Of a DNA stretch of 64,000 nucleotides, positions 21,029-30,463 are shown in pieces. The position numbers were made by a program, and so were the translations under genes. Source of the DNA: Fulvivirgaceae bacterium JP3-4 (GTDB lineage: Bacteria; Bacteroidota; Bacteroidia; Cytophagales; Cyclobacteriaceae); contig JARKND010000004.1 of assembly GCA_029309925.1 (NCBI GenBank), forward strand, positions 372,001-436,000, in the 5' to 3' direction. Position 1 is the first letter of the stretch. Each line of letters starts with the position of its first letter. Below the pieces are notes generated by a model. That model worked only from the letters and a program-made list of their open reading frames with translations. It had not been told where the DNA came from and ran no database searches.

Positions 21029-21739
21029 CTAAAATTCAGGTATAACTCCGATTAAAGTCGCTGTCCCAGTAGCTGTACCGTTAGGAAAAAAAACTTCAAC
21101 CCCTCCACCTGCAAGTCCAAAATTTGGCACAACCGTCCCAAAGTAGACAGGAGTGCCGGGATCGGGAATTATTTTGAATAAATACGTTGCAGGTATTCTT
21201 GATGGCAACGCATATCGTCCAACTGCTGCTGCACCGCTTGGAACGACTATCAGGTCATTGGTTGTCGTCCCGTACGTGCCTGGAGCCACACTTCCGTCTT
21301 TCCTAATTCTCTTATCGTTTCTATGAGCAGACAGTCGATAGAATTCATCTCCGCGTCTTGTTAAGTAGGTAAACGGTGGATATGTCGTTGGACTTATATT
21401 CAATGTAAAAAGAGAATTCGTTGCTACGGTTGGCTCCAGTCGCAACGTATCAGAACCTAATTCTTCAGATTCAAGTCTTTCAAAATCTACGATTATTGGT
21501 TGATGAAATGGTCGTGGGGAAAACTGTCCAAGTACTCCCTGATCGTACCATATGAAGTTAACAGGGTCAAGCGTGTCGTTATAGTCAATAGTGAATTCTG
21601 CATTTAGGATAATTTTTATCTTCTTTATGTCACTTATGTTATTATCAACAATCTGATAACCCATACCAGTCTCGGGTTGGGTTAGTAGTTTCACCTGAAA
21701 ATCAACTCCAAGTCTTTTAATAGTGTCCTTATTTATCAT
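21029..21739 (-). CDS. Hypothetical beta-rich protein
   Basis: 236 residues, no recognised family, no signal peptide or membrane segment. Composition is rich in Thr, Pro, Gly and aromatic residues with alternating strands (LFTLNISPTTYPPFTYLTRR) and a glycine-rich C-terminus (NFGLAGGGVEVFFPNGTATG), suggesting a beta-sandwich or a prophage/contractile-particle-like structural protein. It follows the broken FRG gene on the same strand with a 118-bp AT-rich gap. Confidence 0.6.
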   Translation of the reverse strand: MINKDTIKRLGVDFQVKLLTQPETGMGYQIVDNNISDIKKIKIILNAEFTIDYNDTLDPVNFIWYDQGVLGQFSPRPFHQPIIVDFERLESEELGSDTLRLEPTVATNSLFTLNISPTTYPPFTYLTRRGDEFYRLSAHRNDKRIRKDGSVAPGTYGTTTNDLIVVPSGAAAVGRYALPSRIPATYLFKIIPDPGTPVYFGTVVPNFGLAGGGVEVFFPNGTATGTATLIGVIPEF

Positions 21740-21857
21740 GCAAATTTTCGCTATAAGCTTATCGCTAACATTCTGACATAAAGAGTTTGACTTCCTTAAT
21801 TAAAATTAAACACACAAAGGCAAAATAACTTATCTTGGCTTGCAAAGTCGTGTCGCT

Positions 21858-22650
21858 TTAACGCATCTTTTCCCAGCAACGTATCTCTGCTAAATCTCTT
21901 AGTGATTTTCCAAATCCTCCTAAGTCAGGGAATAATGAATTTCCTGTGACGTTCACTGTCCTTAATCTTGACAAGAATTCCAGTTTTACGTTTTTATTTA
22001 TTCGAAGTTTGAAGCAATTCTTATTTGCAATTGTCCCCAACGTTTCATCGATTTGCATTTCATGATCGCAAGAAATATCGGTGCAAACTGTAAAACATCC
22101 TTGCTGCGCAATCGATCTTTCACTGTGAAAGTTGGATATAATACATTCAACAATCTTTTGATTTAATAGACTATCAAACTGTTCGTAAAAATTAATTTCT
22201 GGATAGTTCTCTTTATTTTTTACATAAAGGGCGTCCGTAAAAAAGCAATACACTATCCCGTCTGCTTCATATCCACTATCCACCGCAAAATATAAAGCCA
22301 CAAATGGCGAATAAGTCCAATCAATTAACCTGGTTGGACAACCAAAGTGCTGCATTATTGTCCACCAACACAATGTTGTCTCCTAATTTAAAGTTCCTTG
22401 TTTTGATCTCCTTGTAGGAATGCGACTTCGATGTAAATTCTCGAAATAGAGTTCTTTCGAAATTTTCCGCTTCATTCTTACCTAACTTGTGTTTACGAAT
22501 TATTCTCATTAAAGAACTGTCCAAATCCCAGTCAAAATTTGACTGTCCCCGAAAAAACCAATATGGAAGATAGGATCCATGTACTTGCTTGCTTTCTACA
22601 AAGTCAGTAAAGTCTTTCCATTTGTCGATTTGTTTTTCAGTCCAACTCAT
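21858..22650 (-). pseudogene. FRG-domain protein gene split by a frameshift
   Basis: The first part (from 22650) encodes the start of an FRG domain: YLPYWFFRGQSNFDWDLDSS, including the name-giving FRGQ. The second part (to 21858) resumes one base out of frame with the expected continuation IMQHFGCPTRLIDWTYSPFV and ALYFAVDSG. The break lies near 22380, so a single-base insertion or a two-base deletion is enough. Together they make about 260 residues, the usual length for an FRG protein. FRG domains occur in toxin-antitoxin and phage-defence contexts. Decay, a sequencing error or programmed frameshifting are all possible; no obvious slippery site was seen. Confidence 0.8.
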
Positions 22651-22719
22651 AAGTCGATTGTGGCTTTACTGGCAGCTAGTGGATATATGCACACTTGCTA
22701 ACGTTTTCTAAATTGTATT

Positions 22720-22826
22720 CTGGATTCCTAGTGGGCTAATGATCGGATTGGATCTGGTGGGGCAAGGAATCGATAACTAAAATAATAAACTCTCCCATAC
22801 AGGGCAATACCTAAATGCGAGTAAAA
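22720..22826 (-). repeat. F2 repeat, copy B, fused to an F1 half-copy
   Basis: Same core as copy A. It continues through a ~105-bp linker (containing CATCATGTATGATG) into an F1 half-copy at 22931. The same composite recurs at 25645-25970. The FRG start codon is about 70 bp away. The gap 22651-23650 contains only repeats. Confidence 0.9.
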
Positions 22827-22930
22827 GATTATCCGGCACGCGTGCGAACCAAATTGAATCGTAGTTGCGCGTATTCTCATCATGTATGATGTGCTCCGGG
22901 TAGTCCAGCACAATTGCCCACTAATTGCGA

Positions 22931-23610
22931 GGAAGCTTTTCATAGACAGCCAGCCATCATCGGGATTCCGCTCAGCATAGGGAAGTTCTTCGTAGTTATT
23001 GCGCAAGCGCGGAATGACGGATCGATTGGGGTGGGTGCGCATTCCAAACGTTCAGCCTCGCACAACCCAATTAGAACCGTCATCCGCGCATTCTGAATTG
23101 TCTATGAAATGCTGAGTGCTGCTGAGCAGAATCCCTTTGCCTTGCACACTAGCTACAAAGAGCTTTTTCATAGACAACTCGCAATCATCAGGATTCCGCT
23201 CAGCATAGCGCAGTTCTTCGTAGTTATTGCGCAAGCGCGGAATGACGGATCGATTGGAGTGGTGCGCTTTCATAAACGCGTTCAGCCCTGCACAACCCAA
23301 TTTTAGAACCGTCATTCCGCGCATTCAGAACTCTCTATGAAATGCTGAGTGCTGCTGAGCGGAATCCCTTTGTCTTGCACACTAGCTACGAAGAGCTTTT
23401 CATAGACAACTCGCAATCATCGGGATTCCGCTCAATCTAAGTTTGCTCTTCGTAGTTATCTCGCAAGCGCGGAATGACGGGTCGATTGGGGTGGGTGCGC
23501 ATTCCAAACGTTCAGCCTCGCACAACCCCCAATTAGAACCGTCATTCCACGCATTCAAAAACGGTCAGCCCTTGACAACCCCATTAAAAATCCGATTCGC
23601 ATGCGTGCGC
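22931..23610 (+). repeat. F1 cluster: one half-copy, two full copies, one 5' fragment
   Basis: The half-copy 22931-23050 is followed head-to-tail by full copies 23051-23280 and 23281-23510, then a 5' fragment to about 23610. The junctions all fall at TGCGCATTCCAAACG / TTCAGCC. Outer and inner palindromic arms are conserved while the spacers vary, which suggests that the folded structure matters. Confidence 0.9.
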
Positions 23611-23650
23611 CTGAACATACACATAAAGTACAGTAAAATAATTGTCGGTC

Positions 23651-23986
23651 TTAATGCCCTTTTCCCCTCCTCCTCTCCTTCTCGCTCATCAGCGCCAGGT
23701 AAACTTTCATGGTTCGTTTCATCAAAGATCTGGAATCGCCTTGAAGTTTGCGGGACTGTTTTTCAATGAGCCGGAAGTAGAATTGAAAGATCTCATCTGA
23801 GCCATCGTCAAGTTTCAGCTGGGAGAGAATGGGTTTCGCGAGGTGCGGTTGATAGGGACAGTCCCCCATGTCGAGTTGATCGAGAATGCTGAAGAGCTTT
23901 TGACTTTTCAGGTCTTCGCGGATGAGATAGAGGGTGAGGTCCAATGAATCCGAAAGTTTCGTCATTGGAAAAGATCTTGTTTTCAT
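23651..23986 (-). CDS. Hypothetical helical protein
   Basis: About 112 residues from the ATG at 23986; the internal ATG at 23965 (MTKLSDSLDLTLYLIREDLK) is an equally good start. Predicted mostly alpha-helical with a basic C-terminus (SEKERRRGKG). Family not recognised. It is divergent from the XRE regulator gene 70 bp away, a layout typical of a regulator next to its target or of a toxin-antitoxin pair, but neither protein shows a toxin signature. Confidence 0.65.
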   Translation of the reverse strand: MKTRSFPMTKLSDSLDLTLYLIREDLKSQKLFSILDQLDMGDCPYQPHLAKPILSQLKLDDGSDEIFQFYFRLIEKQSRKLQGDSRSLMKRTMKVYLALMSEKERRRGKGH

Positions 23987-24056
23987 AAGCAACAATCACC
24001 CAATATACCCAATTTGGGGATACGAACCAAAATAGTATGTCGTGATCTTTACAATC

Positions 24057-24275
24057 ATGGCAAAGAAAACCAAAGTTGCTAAACCGGCATACAATCGAAT
24101 TAAGGATGTACTCGAAGAAAAGGGTAAGACTCAAACATGGTTGGCAGAGCAACTCGACATGGATTTCAAAACAGTCACGCGCTACATTCACAATACGCGA
24201 CAGCCCACCTTTGAGACTTTCTTCCAGATTGCCAAAATTTTGAAAGTCAACCCGAAAGAGTTGCTTAACTCTTAG
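24057..24275 (+). CDS. XRE-family helix-turn-helix regulator
   Basis: 72 residues from ATG 24057 (MAKKTKVAKPAYNRIKDVLE); a GTG 15 bp earlier is possible. A single lambda-repressor-like domain: KTQTWLAEQLDMDFKTVTRY gives the helix-turn-helix and the end KILKVNPKELLNS is standard for this group. It binds DNA, most likely its own divergent promoter shared with the gene at 23651-23986. Confidence 0.88.
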   Translation: MAKKTKVAKPAYNRIKDVLEEKGKTQTWLAEQLDMDFKTVTRYIHNTRQPTFETFFQIAKILKVNPKELLNS

Positions 24276-24316
24276 ATGAAAAGAAGTACCCTGCACCTGA
24301 TTAGGCGAATACCAGG

Positions 24317-24338
24317 AGTCGTCCCGAAGCGGGAGACT
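24317..24338. terminator. GC-rich hairpin between convergent genes
   Basis: AGTC-TCCCG and CGGGA-GACT pair around AAG with one bulged base. It lies between the ends of the XRE gene and the gene at 24358-25047, but lacks a T-run on either side, so termination is only a suggestion. Confidence 0.35.
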
Positions 24339-24357
24339 ATGCTTGACGCAAGGATCA

Positions 24358-25047
24358 TCAGTTTTGAAGTGTTCGTTGATAGCTCCAAATTAAGTTGTCG
24401 AGTTTTTTGGCCGTAATATTAAACCCTTGATTTTTTAATCGCTCAGTCACGGCAGTAAGAATCAACTGACAGTCATTTAAACGTAATTTCTGTCCCGTTA
24501 TATTTTCTAAAAAACGAAGTATCATCCTGTCAGGTTTGATCAAGTCGTCTGAGCCTGCCAGCATAAAAAAGTACTTCAACGAAATTCCACTTTTTTGTCC
24601 GGGGATTTGTCTTATTTCATTTTCAAATTGTTGATTAGTAATAATTCCCGCTATGTCACTAAATTGTTCGACTTTAAATTTTTGTAGAACCTTTAGAAAT
24701 AATACCACCCCTTCTGATTTTAATATTCCATTTTTTGTCGATGTCCTTTGGCGATTCTTAAATACTTTTTCCGTTAAGTCGATTATGGTCATCTGTTCGA
24801 TTAACCCTAAGACGTCAGTAGTGGTTAACTCGTTTTTTCTAGAGCATCTCTCGATTTTGTAGTAATCGCAAAATCGTCTGATCACGTTTTGAACACTCTC
24901 ATATTTAACTCCAATAGAGAATACTGAATCTATTACGCAAAGTGGTAAGTGCCCATAATTATATTCGTCTTGTAAAACGAATTCCTTTTTGTCCGCAAAC
25001 TGCGCTGAACAAAAAGTCTCCACCTTTTCAATTACTTCGTTATTCAT
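24358..25047 (-). CDS. Hypothetical protein, possibly HhH-GPD-like
   Basis: 229 residues, all helical, no signal peptide, AT-rich codon use. The segment IRQIPGQKSGISLKYFFMLA followed by KPDRMILRFL resembles the helix-hairpin-helix plus Asp region of HhH-GPD base-excision glycosylases (hairpin, then a conserved Asp before a helix). The upstream part has LCVIDSVFSIGVKYESVQNV, also plausible for that fold. If so it may recognise or repair modified DNA. The resemblance is by eye only and other helical folds are possible. Confidence 0.6.
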   Translation of the reverse strand: MNNEVIEKVETFCSAQFADKKEFVLQDEYNYGHLPLCVIDSVFSIGVKYESVQNVIRRFCDYYKIERCSRKNELTTTDVLGLIEQMTIIDLTEKVFKNRQRTSTKNGILKSEGVVLFLKVLQKFKVEQFSDIAGIITNQQFENEIRQIPGQKSGISLKYFFMLAGSDDLIKPDRMILRFLENITGQKLRLNDCQLILTAVTERLKNQGFNITAKKLDNLIWSYQRTLQN

Positions 25048-25212
25048 GTCTATCCAAATAAAATAACTATAGCTATCCGCAGAATGATTTTGGGGCGACC
25101 TGCTCCGTCACTGTCAATTGTGACCGAATGCTATTTTAAACACAAACTACGAATCACTCTGAACCCCCACAATGGCACATACACATTGTTAACGGCTGTG
25201 CCTTGACATCAC

Positions 25213-25626
25213 TTACTGATTCGGGTAGATCGTTGTGTTTGTTCTAAGGTCTGTTATGTAAATCGTGTCTGGCCGAACCATTGCTCTTAGACTGTCATAG
25301 TGCGCATGAACCCGTATCTCTTTCTCTCTGTTTCCTTCCTTGTCGTAAACGTAAAGTAGGTCAACGAAGTCTGTAGTGTCCTTGACAACGTATGTCGAGT
25401 CGAGAAAATAATGTGTTCTTTCTTTAACTAGTTGTCCTTTGTTGTCGTAAGAGTAAAACGAGTGAAAGTTGATATCGTTGTCTGGCGCATTCTCATTCCC
25501 ATATTTCTCAATGAGTCGCCCCTCGCTGTCCTTTACTTCAAAATATGTCGGTGTCCAAGAAGGTGATTTCGAACATTGAAATAATGTCCAGCACATAAAA
25601 GCTAAAAGAGTAAGTCTTGTTGTCAT
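25213..25626 (-). CDS. Hypothetical lipoprotein with YD-repeat-like C-terminus
   Basis: 137 residues. The signal MTTRLTLLAFMCWTLFQC makes Cys18 the likely lipidated residue. The mature part has strand pairs such as SFYSYDNKGQLVKERTHYF and LLYVYDKEGNREKE, like RHS/YD-type beta units. Probably an outer- or inner-membrane-anchored small protein. The F2 repeat starts within 20 bp of its start codon, the closest of the five cases. Confidence 0.7.
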   Translation of the reverse strand: MTTRLTLLAFMCWTLFQCSKSPSWTPTYFEVKDSEGRLIEKYGNENAPDNDINFHSFYSYDNKGQLVKERTHYFLDSTYVVKDTTDFVDLLYVYDKEGNREKEIRVHAHYDSLRAMVRPDTIYITDLRTNTTIYPNQ

Positions 25627-25644
25627 CTGTCAGGCATTGCCGTT

Positions 25645-25756
25645 ATCATCTGGACTCCCGGTGGGCTAATGATTGGTGGGGCGAGGAATCGATAACCAAA
25701 ATAACAAACTCTCCCATACAGGGCAATAGCTAAATGCGAGTAAAAGCTTATTCGGC
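25645..25756 (-). repeat. F2 repeat, copy C, fused to the large F1 array
   Basis: Slightly shortened near its start (GATTGGTGGGGCGAGGAATC) but otherwise matching copies A, B and E. Linker and F1 half-copy follow as in copy B. Confidence 0.88.
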
Positions 25757-25850
25757 ACGCGCGCGGAACCAAATTAACCGAAGTTGCGCGTATTCTCATC
25801 ATGTATGACGTGCTCCGGTTAGTCCAGCACAATTGCTCACTAATTGCGAG

Positions 25851-27384
25851 GAAGCTTTTCATAGACAGCCAGCTATCATCGGGATTCCGCTCAGCATAGC
25901 GCAGTTCTTCGTAGATATCGCGCAAGCGCGGAATGACGGATCGATTGGGGTGAGAGCGCATTCAAGAACGTTCAGCCCTGCACAACCTCAGTTTGAACCG
26001 TCATTCCGCGCATTCTGAAATAACTAGGAAATGCTGAATGTTCTTGAGCGGAAACCCTTTGCCTTGGTCGCGTTCTTCGAAGAGCTTTTCATAGACAAAT
26101 CGCGATCATCGGGATTCCGCTCAGTATAGTGCAACTCTTCGTAGTTGTTGCGCAAGCGCGGAATGACGGATCGATTGGGGTGGGTGCGCATTCCAAACGT
26201 TCAGCCCCGCACAACCCCCAATTAGAACCGTCATTCCGCGCATTCTGAAATAACTATGAAATGCTGAATGTTCTTGAGCGGAAACCCTTTGCCTTGCACA
26301 CTAGCTACGAAGAGCTTTTCATAGACAACTCGTAATCATCGGGATTCCGCTCAGTATAGTGCACCTCTTCGTAGTTATTGCGCAAGCGCGGAATGACGGA
26401 TCGATTGGGGTGGGTGCGCATTCCAAACGTTCAGCCCTGCACAAACCCCGATTAGAACCGTCATTCCGCGCATTCTGAATTGTCTATGAAATGCTGAGTG
26501 CTGCTGAGCGGAATCCCTTTGCCTTGCACACTAGCTACGAAGAGCTTTTCATAGACAACTCGTAATCATCGGGATTCCGCTCAGTATAGTGCACCTCTTC
26601 GTAGTTATCCCGCAAGCGCGGAATGACGGATCGATTGGGGTGGGTGCGCATTCACAGAGCTTTTCATAGACAACTCGCCAGCATCGGGATTCCGCTCAGC
26701 ATAGCGCAGTTCTTCGTAGTTATCTCGCAAGCGCGGAATGACGGATCGATTGGGGCGGGTGCGCATTCACAGAGCTTTTCATAGACAAATCGCAATCATC
26801 AGGATTCCGCTCAGTATGGCGCAGTTCTTCGTAGTTAGTGCGCAAGCGCGGAATGACGGATCGATTGGGGTGGGTGCGCATTCAAAAACGTTCAGCCTCG
26901 CACAACCCAATTAGAACCGTCATTCCGCGCATTCAGAACTTTCTATGAAATGCTGAGTGCTGCTGAGCGCCTGCCTGCCGATGCGATGGCATTGCGGGGC
27001 GGTAGGGAATCCCTTTGCCTTGCACACTAGCTACGAAGTGCATTTCATAGACAACTCATAATCATCGCGATTCCGCTCAGCATAGCGCAGTTCTTCGTAG
27101 TTATCTCGCAAGCGCGGAATGACGGGTCGATTGGAGTGGGTGCGCATTCACAGAGCTTTTCATAGACAACTCGCCAGCATCGGGATTCCGCTCAGCATAG
27201 CGCAGTTCTTCGTAGTTATCTCGCAAGCGCGGAATGACGGATCGATTGGGGCGGGTGCGCATTCACAGTGGTTTTCATAGACAACTCTCCATCATGGGTA
27301 TTCCGCTCAATCTAAGTTTGCTCTTCGTAGTTATCCTGCAAGCGCGGAATGACGGATCGATTGGGTGAGTGCGCATTCCAAACG
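25851..27384 (+). repeat. F1 array: four full and five half units in direct orientation
   Basis: Half 25851-25970; full 25971-26199, 26200-26429 and 26430-26653; halves 26654-26768 and 26769-26890; full 26891-27149; halves 27150-27264 and 27265-27384. A half unit is always the right half, from GAGCTTTTCATAGACAA to GGGTGCGCATTC. The full copy at 26891 carries a ~36-bp palindromic insert (26970-27006, with CCGATGCGATGGCATTGCGG). No gene is supported in 25627-27484. The array ends 100 bp before a GIY-YIG gene. Confidence 0.92.
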
Positions 27385-27484
27385 TGAACAGTCATTTCAC
27401 CATTTGCATCTTAAAATGTCCAATTGATGTCGTGTGAGTGCAGGCTTATTGCGTCAAATGTAATAACATCCCCACATTCGAGCC

Positions 27485-27805
27485 ATGAACGAAATTTCAT
27501 TAAACCATGCCGCCTGGGTTTACATTCTTACAAACAAAAACAACACAGTCTTTTACGTTGGGATAACTAACGACCTGCGCACAAGAGTTTGGGAACACCA
27601 GAAGAAACAAAATAAAAAATCATTCACAGCCCGATACAACGTTCACAAACTTGTGTACCTCGAAGGTTTTGAATTGATCGCTGATGCGATCGCGCGTGAG
27701 AGCTATATCAAAAATCAAACACGAATTTGGAAGATTGAACTGATTAAAAGTATTAATCCAAACTTGGATGAGTTATCACCGAATTTATATTTTACCATGG
27801 ATTAG
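27485..27805 (+). CDS. GIY-YIG nuclease family protein, copy 1
   Basis: 106 residues, a stand-alone GIY-YIG domain. The motif pair is AWVYILTNKNNTVFYVGITN (VYI...YVG replaces GIY...YIG as in this subfamily), followed by the Arg in LRTRVWEHQ and the catalytic Glu in AIARESYIKNQTRIWK. These small proteins are predicted to cut DNA with one metal ion; their cellular role is unknown. It starts about 100 bp after the end of the large F1 array, in the same orientation as the array. It is about 85 percent identical by eye to the copy at 30464, and resemblance continues into the upstream gap. Confidence 0.93.
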   Translation: MNEISLNHAAWVYILTNKNNTVFYVGITNDLRTRVWEHQKKQNKKSFTARYNVHKLVYLEGFELIADAIARESYIKNQTRIWKIELIKSINPNLDELSPNLYFTMD

Positions 27806-27826
27806 GTTCATTATCAAAGTCCGAAG

Positions 27827-28159
27827 TCATTTATCCTTCTTCTTTTTCTTGAGTTTTGGTTCTGGCAATTCTTTGACAGTAAGTCTGACCAACTTCTTCA
27901 GCCAGTCACGGTCGTCCAGTTTTTCTGTGATTAAAAAACTTGGTTTTGCGCCTGGATATGGTGGTGCTTCAACAACTTCCTCAATAAATGTCCTCCCTGC
28001 AAGTGTTGGTTTAATAAATAGTTTATTGTCACAAACGAGTCCAAATAATTTGTCGTCAAAATAAAGTCCGTATTCACCAAACATTTTCTTGCAGCTGACT
28101 TGTCCGGGGAGATCAATTTGATCAAGGATATAGTCGACAAATTTCTGGTCTGACGCCAT
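27827..28159 (-). CDS. TfoX N-terminal domain family protein
   Basis: 110 residues. CKKMFGEYGLYFDDKLFGLV matches the core of the TfoX_N domain, known from the competence regulator TfoX, and the rest of the domain follows (DNKLFIKPTLAGRTFIEEVV, PPYPGAKPSFLI). A Lys-rich tail closes the protein. Stand-alone TfoX_N proteins are common in Bacteroidota with unknown roles, so a competence function should not be assumed. It is convergent with the GIY-YIG gene with 21 bp between stops. Confidence 0.9.
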   Translation of the reverse strand: MASDQKFVDYILDQIDLPGQVSCKKMFGEYGLYFDDKLFGLVCDNKLFIKPTLAGRTFIEEVVEAPPYPGAKPSFLITEKLDDRDWLKKLVRLTVKELPEPKLKKKKKDK

Positions 28160-28376
28160 GTCATTAAATTAATTGTTAATGCTTACAAGTATAGGAGAAT
28201 TGTCCATAGGATACATGTCAATTGGAATATCAATTTCGTCTTCATTGTGCCTGGACCACGACAGCCACCCAATAGCCACAACGTTGGTGTTTATAACGCT
28301 TTCGGTGCAGGAGTGTTTATTAAATGAGAAGCATGACAAACATGAGCAGTCCAAAAATACAGTGTTGGCGGGCGTT

Positions 28377-29708
28377 CTATTTCAGTACTTTTTTGAATTC
28401 CTTATTTTCGCGAATATTATCGAAGTCTTTGTGTGCGAGGCTGGTCCTGAAGATCATTCGGTCGTTGTCGGTTTGTAAACTCTTGTTTGCTTCAGTCAAA
28501 AATGCCAAAGCTTTTTTATTCGCGCCAGCTTTGGCATGAAGCCTTCCGCTCTCCATGAGTACGAAAAGGGTCCTGGGATTTTTCGAGTTGTAGTCCGTAA
28601 GTTGCTGAATGGCGTCCGGCAGATTGTTTGCCTGCTCCAATATTTCAACTTGAAATAGCAGCGAGCCCACCTTCTCTTCATCTGTTGTCGCAATTTCCCT
28701 CAGGCGTTTTACCAGCGGTAAAACAAACTTGCTGTTAATTGAGTCGTTATTTAACGCACGATAGCTATCAATTACTCTGAAAGTGCGATAATAATCTTTC
28801 GGGTACTCTTTTAAGATCTTCTCATTGTGCTGGATAAGGCTTTCAATTTCGAGCTCAGCCATTTTCGCATAACAGTTCGCAAGCAGTCCGTAAGCTTCCA
28901 TTAAAGATTCATCCTTTACCATGAAATCTGTCAATGCCAATTCACTTACGTAAGTTTTAAGATTTTTCTCGGCCAGGTGGTAGTTTTTAAAATGGTCTTT
29001 AAGAATAATCGATGAGTACAAGTATCCATTAACCATTCTCAGGTCTCTTGGTCGTACGTTCTCATAGTGCTTTATCACTTTGCCATAATAGAATAGTGCG
29101 CTGTCGTAAACTTTGTGGTCGTCATACAGATTCGCCAACTTCATGTAGGCCTGCCCATATTCAGGGTCCATTTTCATTATCTTGTGGAAATAATATATCG
29201 CACTGTCTATTTTTTCTGGGATTGTTGCCAGGCGCATCCCCAGCCATATGTAATTGCCGACATGGTCAGGTTCGATTTTCACAGCTTTTCTTAAGTAGTC
29301 TAAAGCAGAAGCTTTATCACCTTCTGTCCACTTTACTGTAGCCATCAGCGTATAAGCATCGCCTAATTTTGGATTAAGCTTTATAGCCTTCTGTGCAAAC
29401 CATTTCTGGTTTTTAAATTCATCCTGATCATCACCATCGTAGGTTTTGAATTTATAAACGTGTCCTAAAAATGCATAGGCTGCTCCATACAATGAATCTT
29501 CGTGGATTGCCTGCTGAAGGTAATAGACTGCGCTATCGCTTCCGGTTTTAGTCCAGTTCCACATGTGGTCATAATAGGCTTTCTTGAAATAAGTGAATGC
29601 CTTTTCGTTCGTTGACCCAACTCTGTCGGCTCGTTTGTAATAATTAAATCCGCTCTGTCCGGAAGCAACGGTTGAAATCAATAGTAAAGTCAGCGTCCAA
29701 CATTTCAT
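28377..29708 (-). CDS. TPR-repeat protein, exported
   Basis: 443 residues with a signal peptide (MKCWTLTLLLISTVASGQS). Repeated TPR pairs run through the whole chain, for example YGAAYAFLGHVYKFKTYDGD, LGDAYTLMATVKWTEGDKAS, DHVGNYIWLGMRLATIPEKI and YGQAYMKLANLYDDHKVYDS. No catalytic domain is attached. It is probably a periplasmic scaffold or binding protein. An F2 repeat lies about 80 bp 5' of its start. Confidence 0.88.
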   Translation of the reverse strand: MKCWTLTLLLISTVASGQSGFNYYKRADRVGSTNEKAFTYFKKAYYDHMWNWTKTGSDSAVYYLQQAIHEDSLYGAAYAFLGHVYKFKTYDGDDQDEFKNQKWFAQKAIKLNPKLGDAYTLMATVKWTEGDKASALDYLRKAVKIEPDHVGNYIWLGMRLATIPEKIDSAIYYFHKIMKMDPEYGQAYMKLANLYDDHKVYDSALFYYGKVIKHYENVRPRDLRMVNGYLYSSIILKDHFKNYHLAEKNLKTYVSELALTDFMVKDESLMEAYGLLANCYAKMAELEIESLIQHNEKILKEYPKDYYRTFRVIDSYRALNNDSINSKFVLPLVKRLREIATTDEEKVGSLLFQVEILEQANNLPDAIQQLTDYNSKNPRTLFVLMESGRLHAKAGANKKALAFLTEANKSLQTDNDRMIFRTSLAHKDFDNIRENKEFKKVLK

Positions 29709-29784
29709 ATTTTCAGGTTTAAGTTGTTCACCCTTTCGAAAATGACTGCTAACTACTGCAGATAGCCTTGCTAAAGTCTTCCAA

Positions 29785-29895
29785 TTGGCATGGAGGTTCC
29801 TGAGCTGTCGGATTGGATTGGTGGGGCAAGGAATCGGTAACTAAAATAATAAAGTCTTCTGTACAGAGCAATAGCTGAACGCGGGTAAAAGTTTG
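29785..29895 (-). repeat. F2 repeat, copy D, fused to F3
   Basis: More diverged copy (GGGGCAAGGAATCGGTAACT, then TGTACAGAGCAATAGC) that runs directly into an F3 element at 29914. Confidence 0.8.
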
Positions 29896-29913
29896 TTCGG
29901 CATGCGGGCGATT

Positions 29914-30060
29914 CACCTCGCCCTGGTCCCTCTGCTCAGGGAGAGGATGGCTCCCGATCAAAGTTCAATTGAACCATTAATCGAGGCGCGCTTCGATAAT
30001 AGAAAAAATTTGTAAAGCCGGTCACCTTCTCCTCGAGGAGAAGGGATGGCGAGGAGGTGA
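29914..30060 (+). repeat. F3 repeat, copy 1
   Basis: Contains CTCCCGATCAAAG, AATCGAGGCGCGCTTC and the palindrome CCTTCTCCTCGAGGAGAAGG, ending GAGGAGGTGA. Copies recur at 32932-33103 and 39739-39874. Confidence 0.8.
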
Positions 30061-30069
30061 AGTGGGGAC

Positions 30070-30352
30070 GAAATGCTTAAGGTGGGGTGCGCATTTAGAA
30101 AGGTTCAGTGCCTGCGAAGCCCAATTAAAATCCGTCATCCCCGTAGCTATCGGGACGCGCATTCTGAAATGACTATGGAATGCTGGATGCTCCTGAGCGG
30201 CACCCTTTGCCTTGGTCGTGTTCTCCGAAGAGCTTTTCATAGTGAGTGATCATGGCAAAGGGTTTCCGCTCGTGAACGGCTCGCTTTTCATAGAACGCGC
30301 AGCAAGCGCGGAATGACGGATCGATTTGGTGGGCGTGCGCATTCTGGGCGAG
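30070..30352 (+). repeat. F1 element, diverged full copy with palindromic insert
   Basis: Retains the outer GCGCGGAATGACGG arm and the TGCGCATTC ends but has rearranged inner arms. A small palindrome (CCCCGTAGCTATCGGGA, 30138-30155) interrupts the left CCGTCATTCCGCGC arm. It ends about 110 bp before the second GIY-YIG gene. Confidence 0.8.
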
Positions 30353-30463
30353 CAACAACTCATGTAATTTACATCGTCAACCGTCCAATTACTGTTCATA
30401 CAGGACTACAGCCTTGCATTTAGTCAAGCACATAAGCACATTCCGCTCAGAAGATCACGATCT

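Noticed and set aside
25851-27384. CRISPR array
   Set aside because: Units are about 115 or 230 bp and abut without unique spacers, no cas gene is present, and the repeats are internally palindromic over most of their length.
28169-28354. 61-residue minus-strand frame between the TfoX-like and TPR genes
   Set aside because: No recognisable start context or domain, and the same bases resemble the inter-gene spacer sequence of the island.
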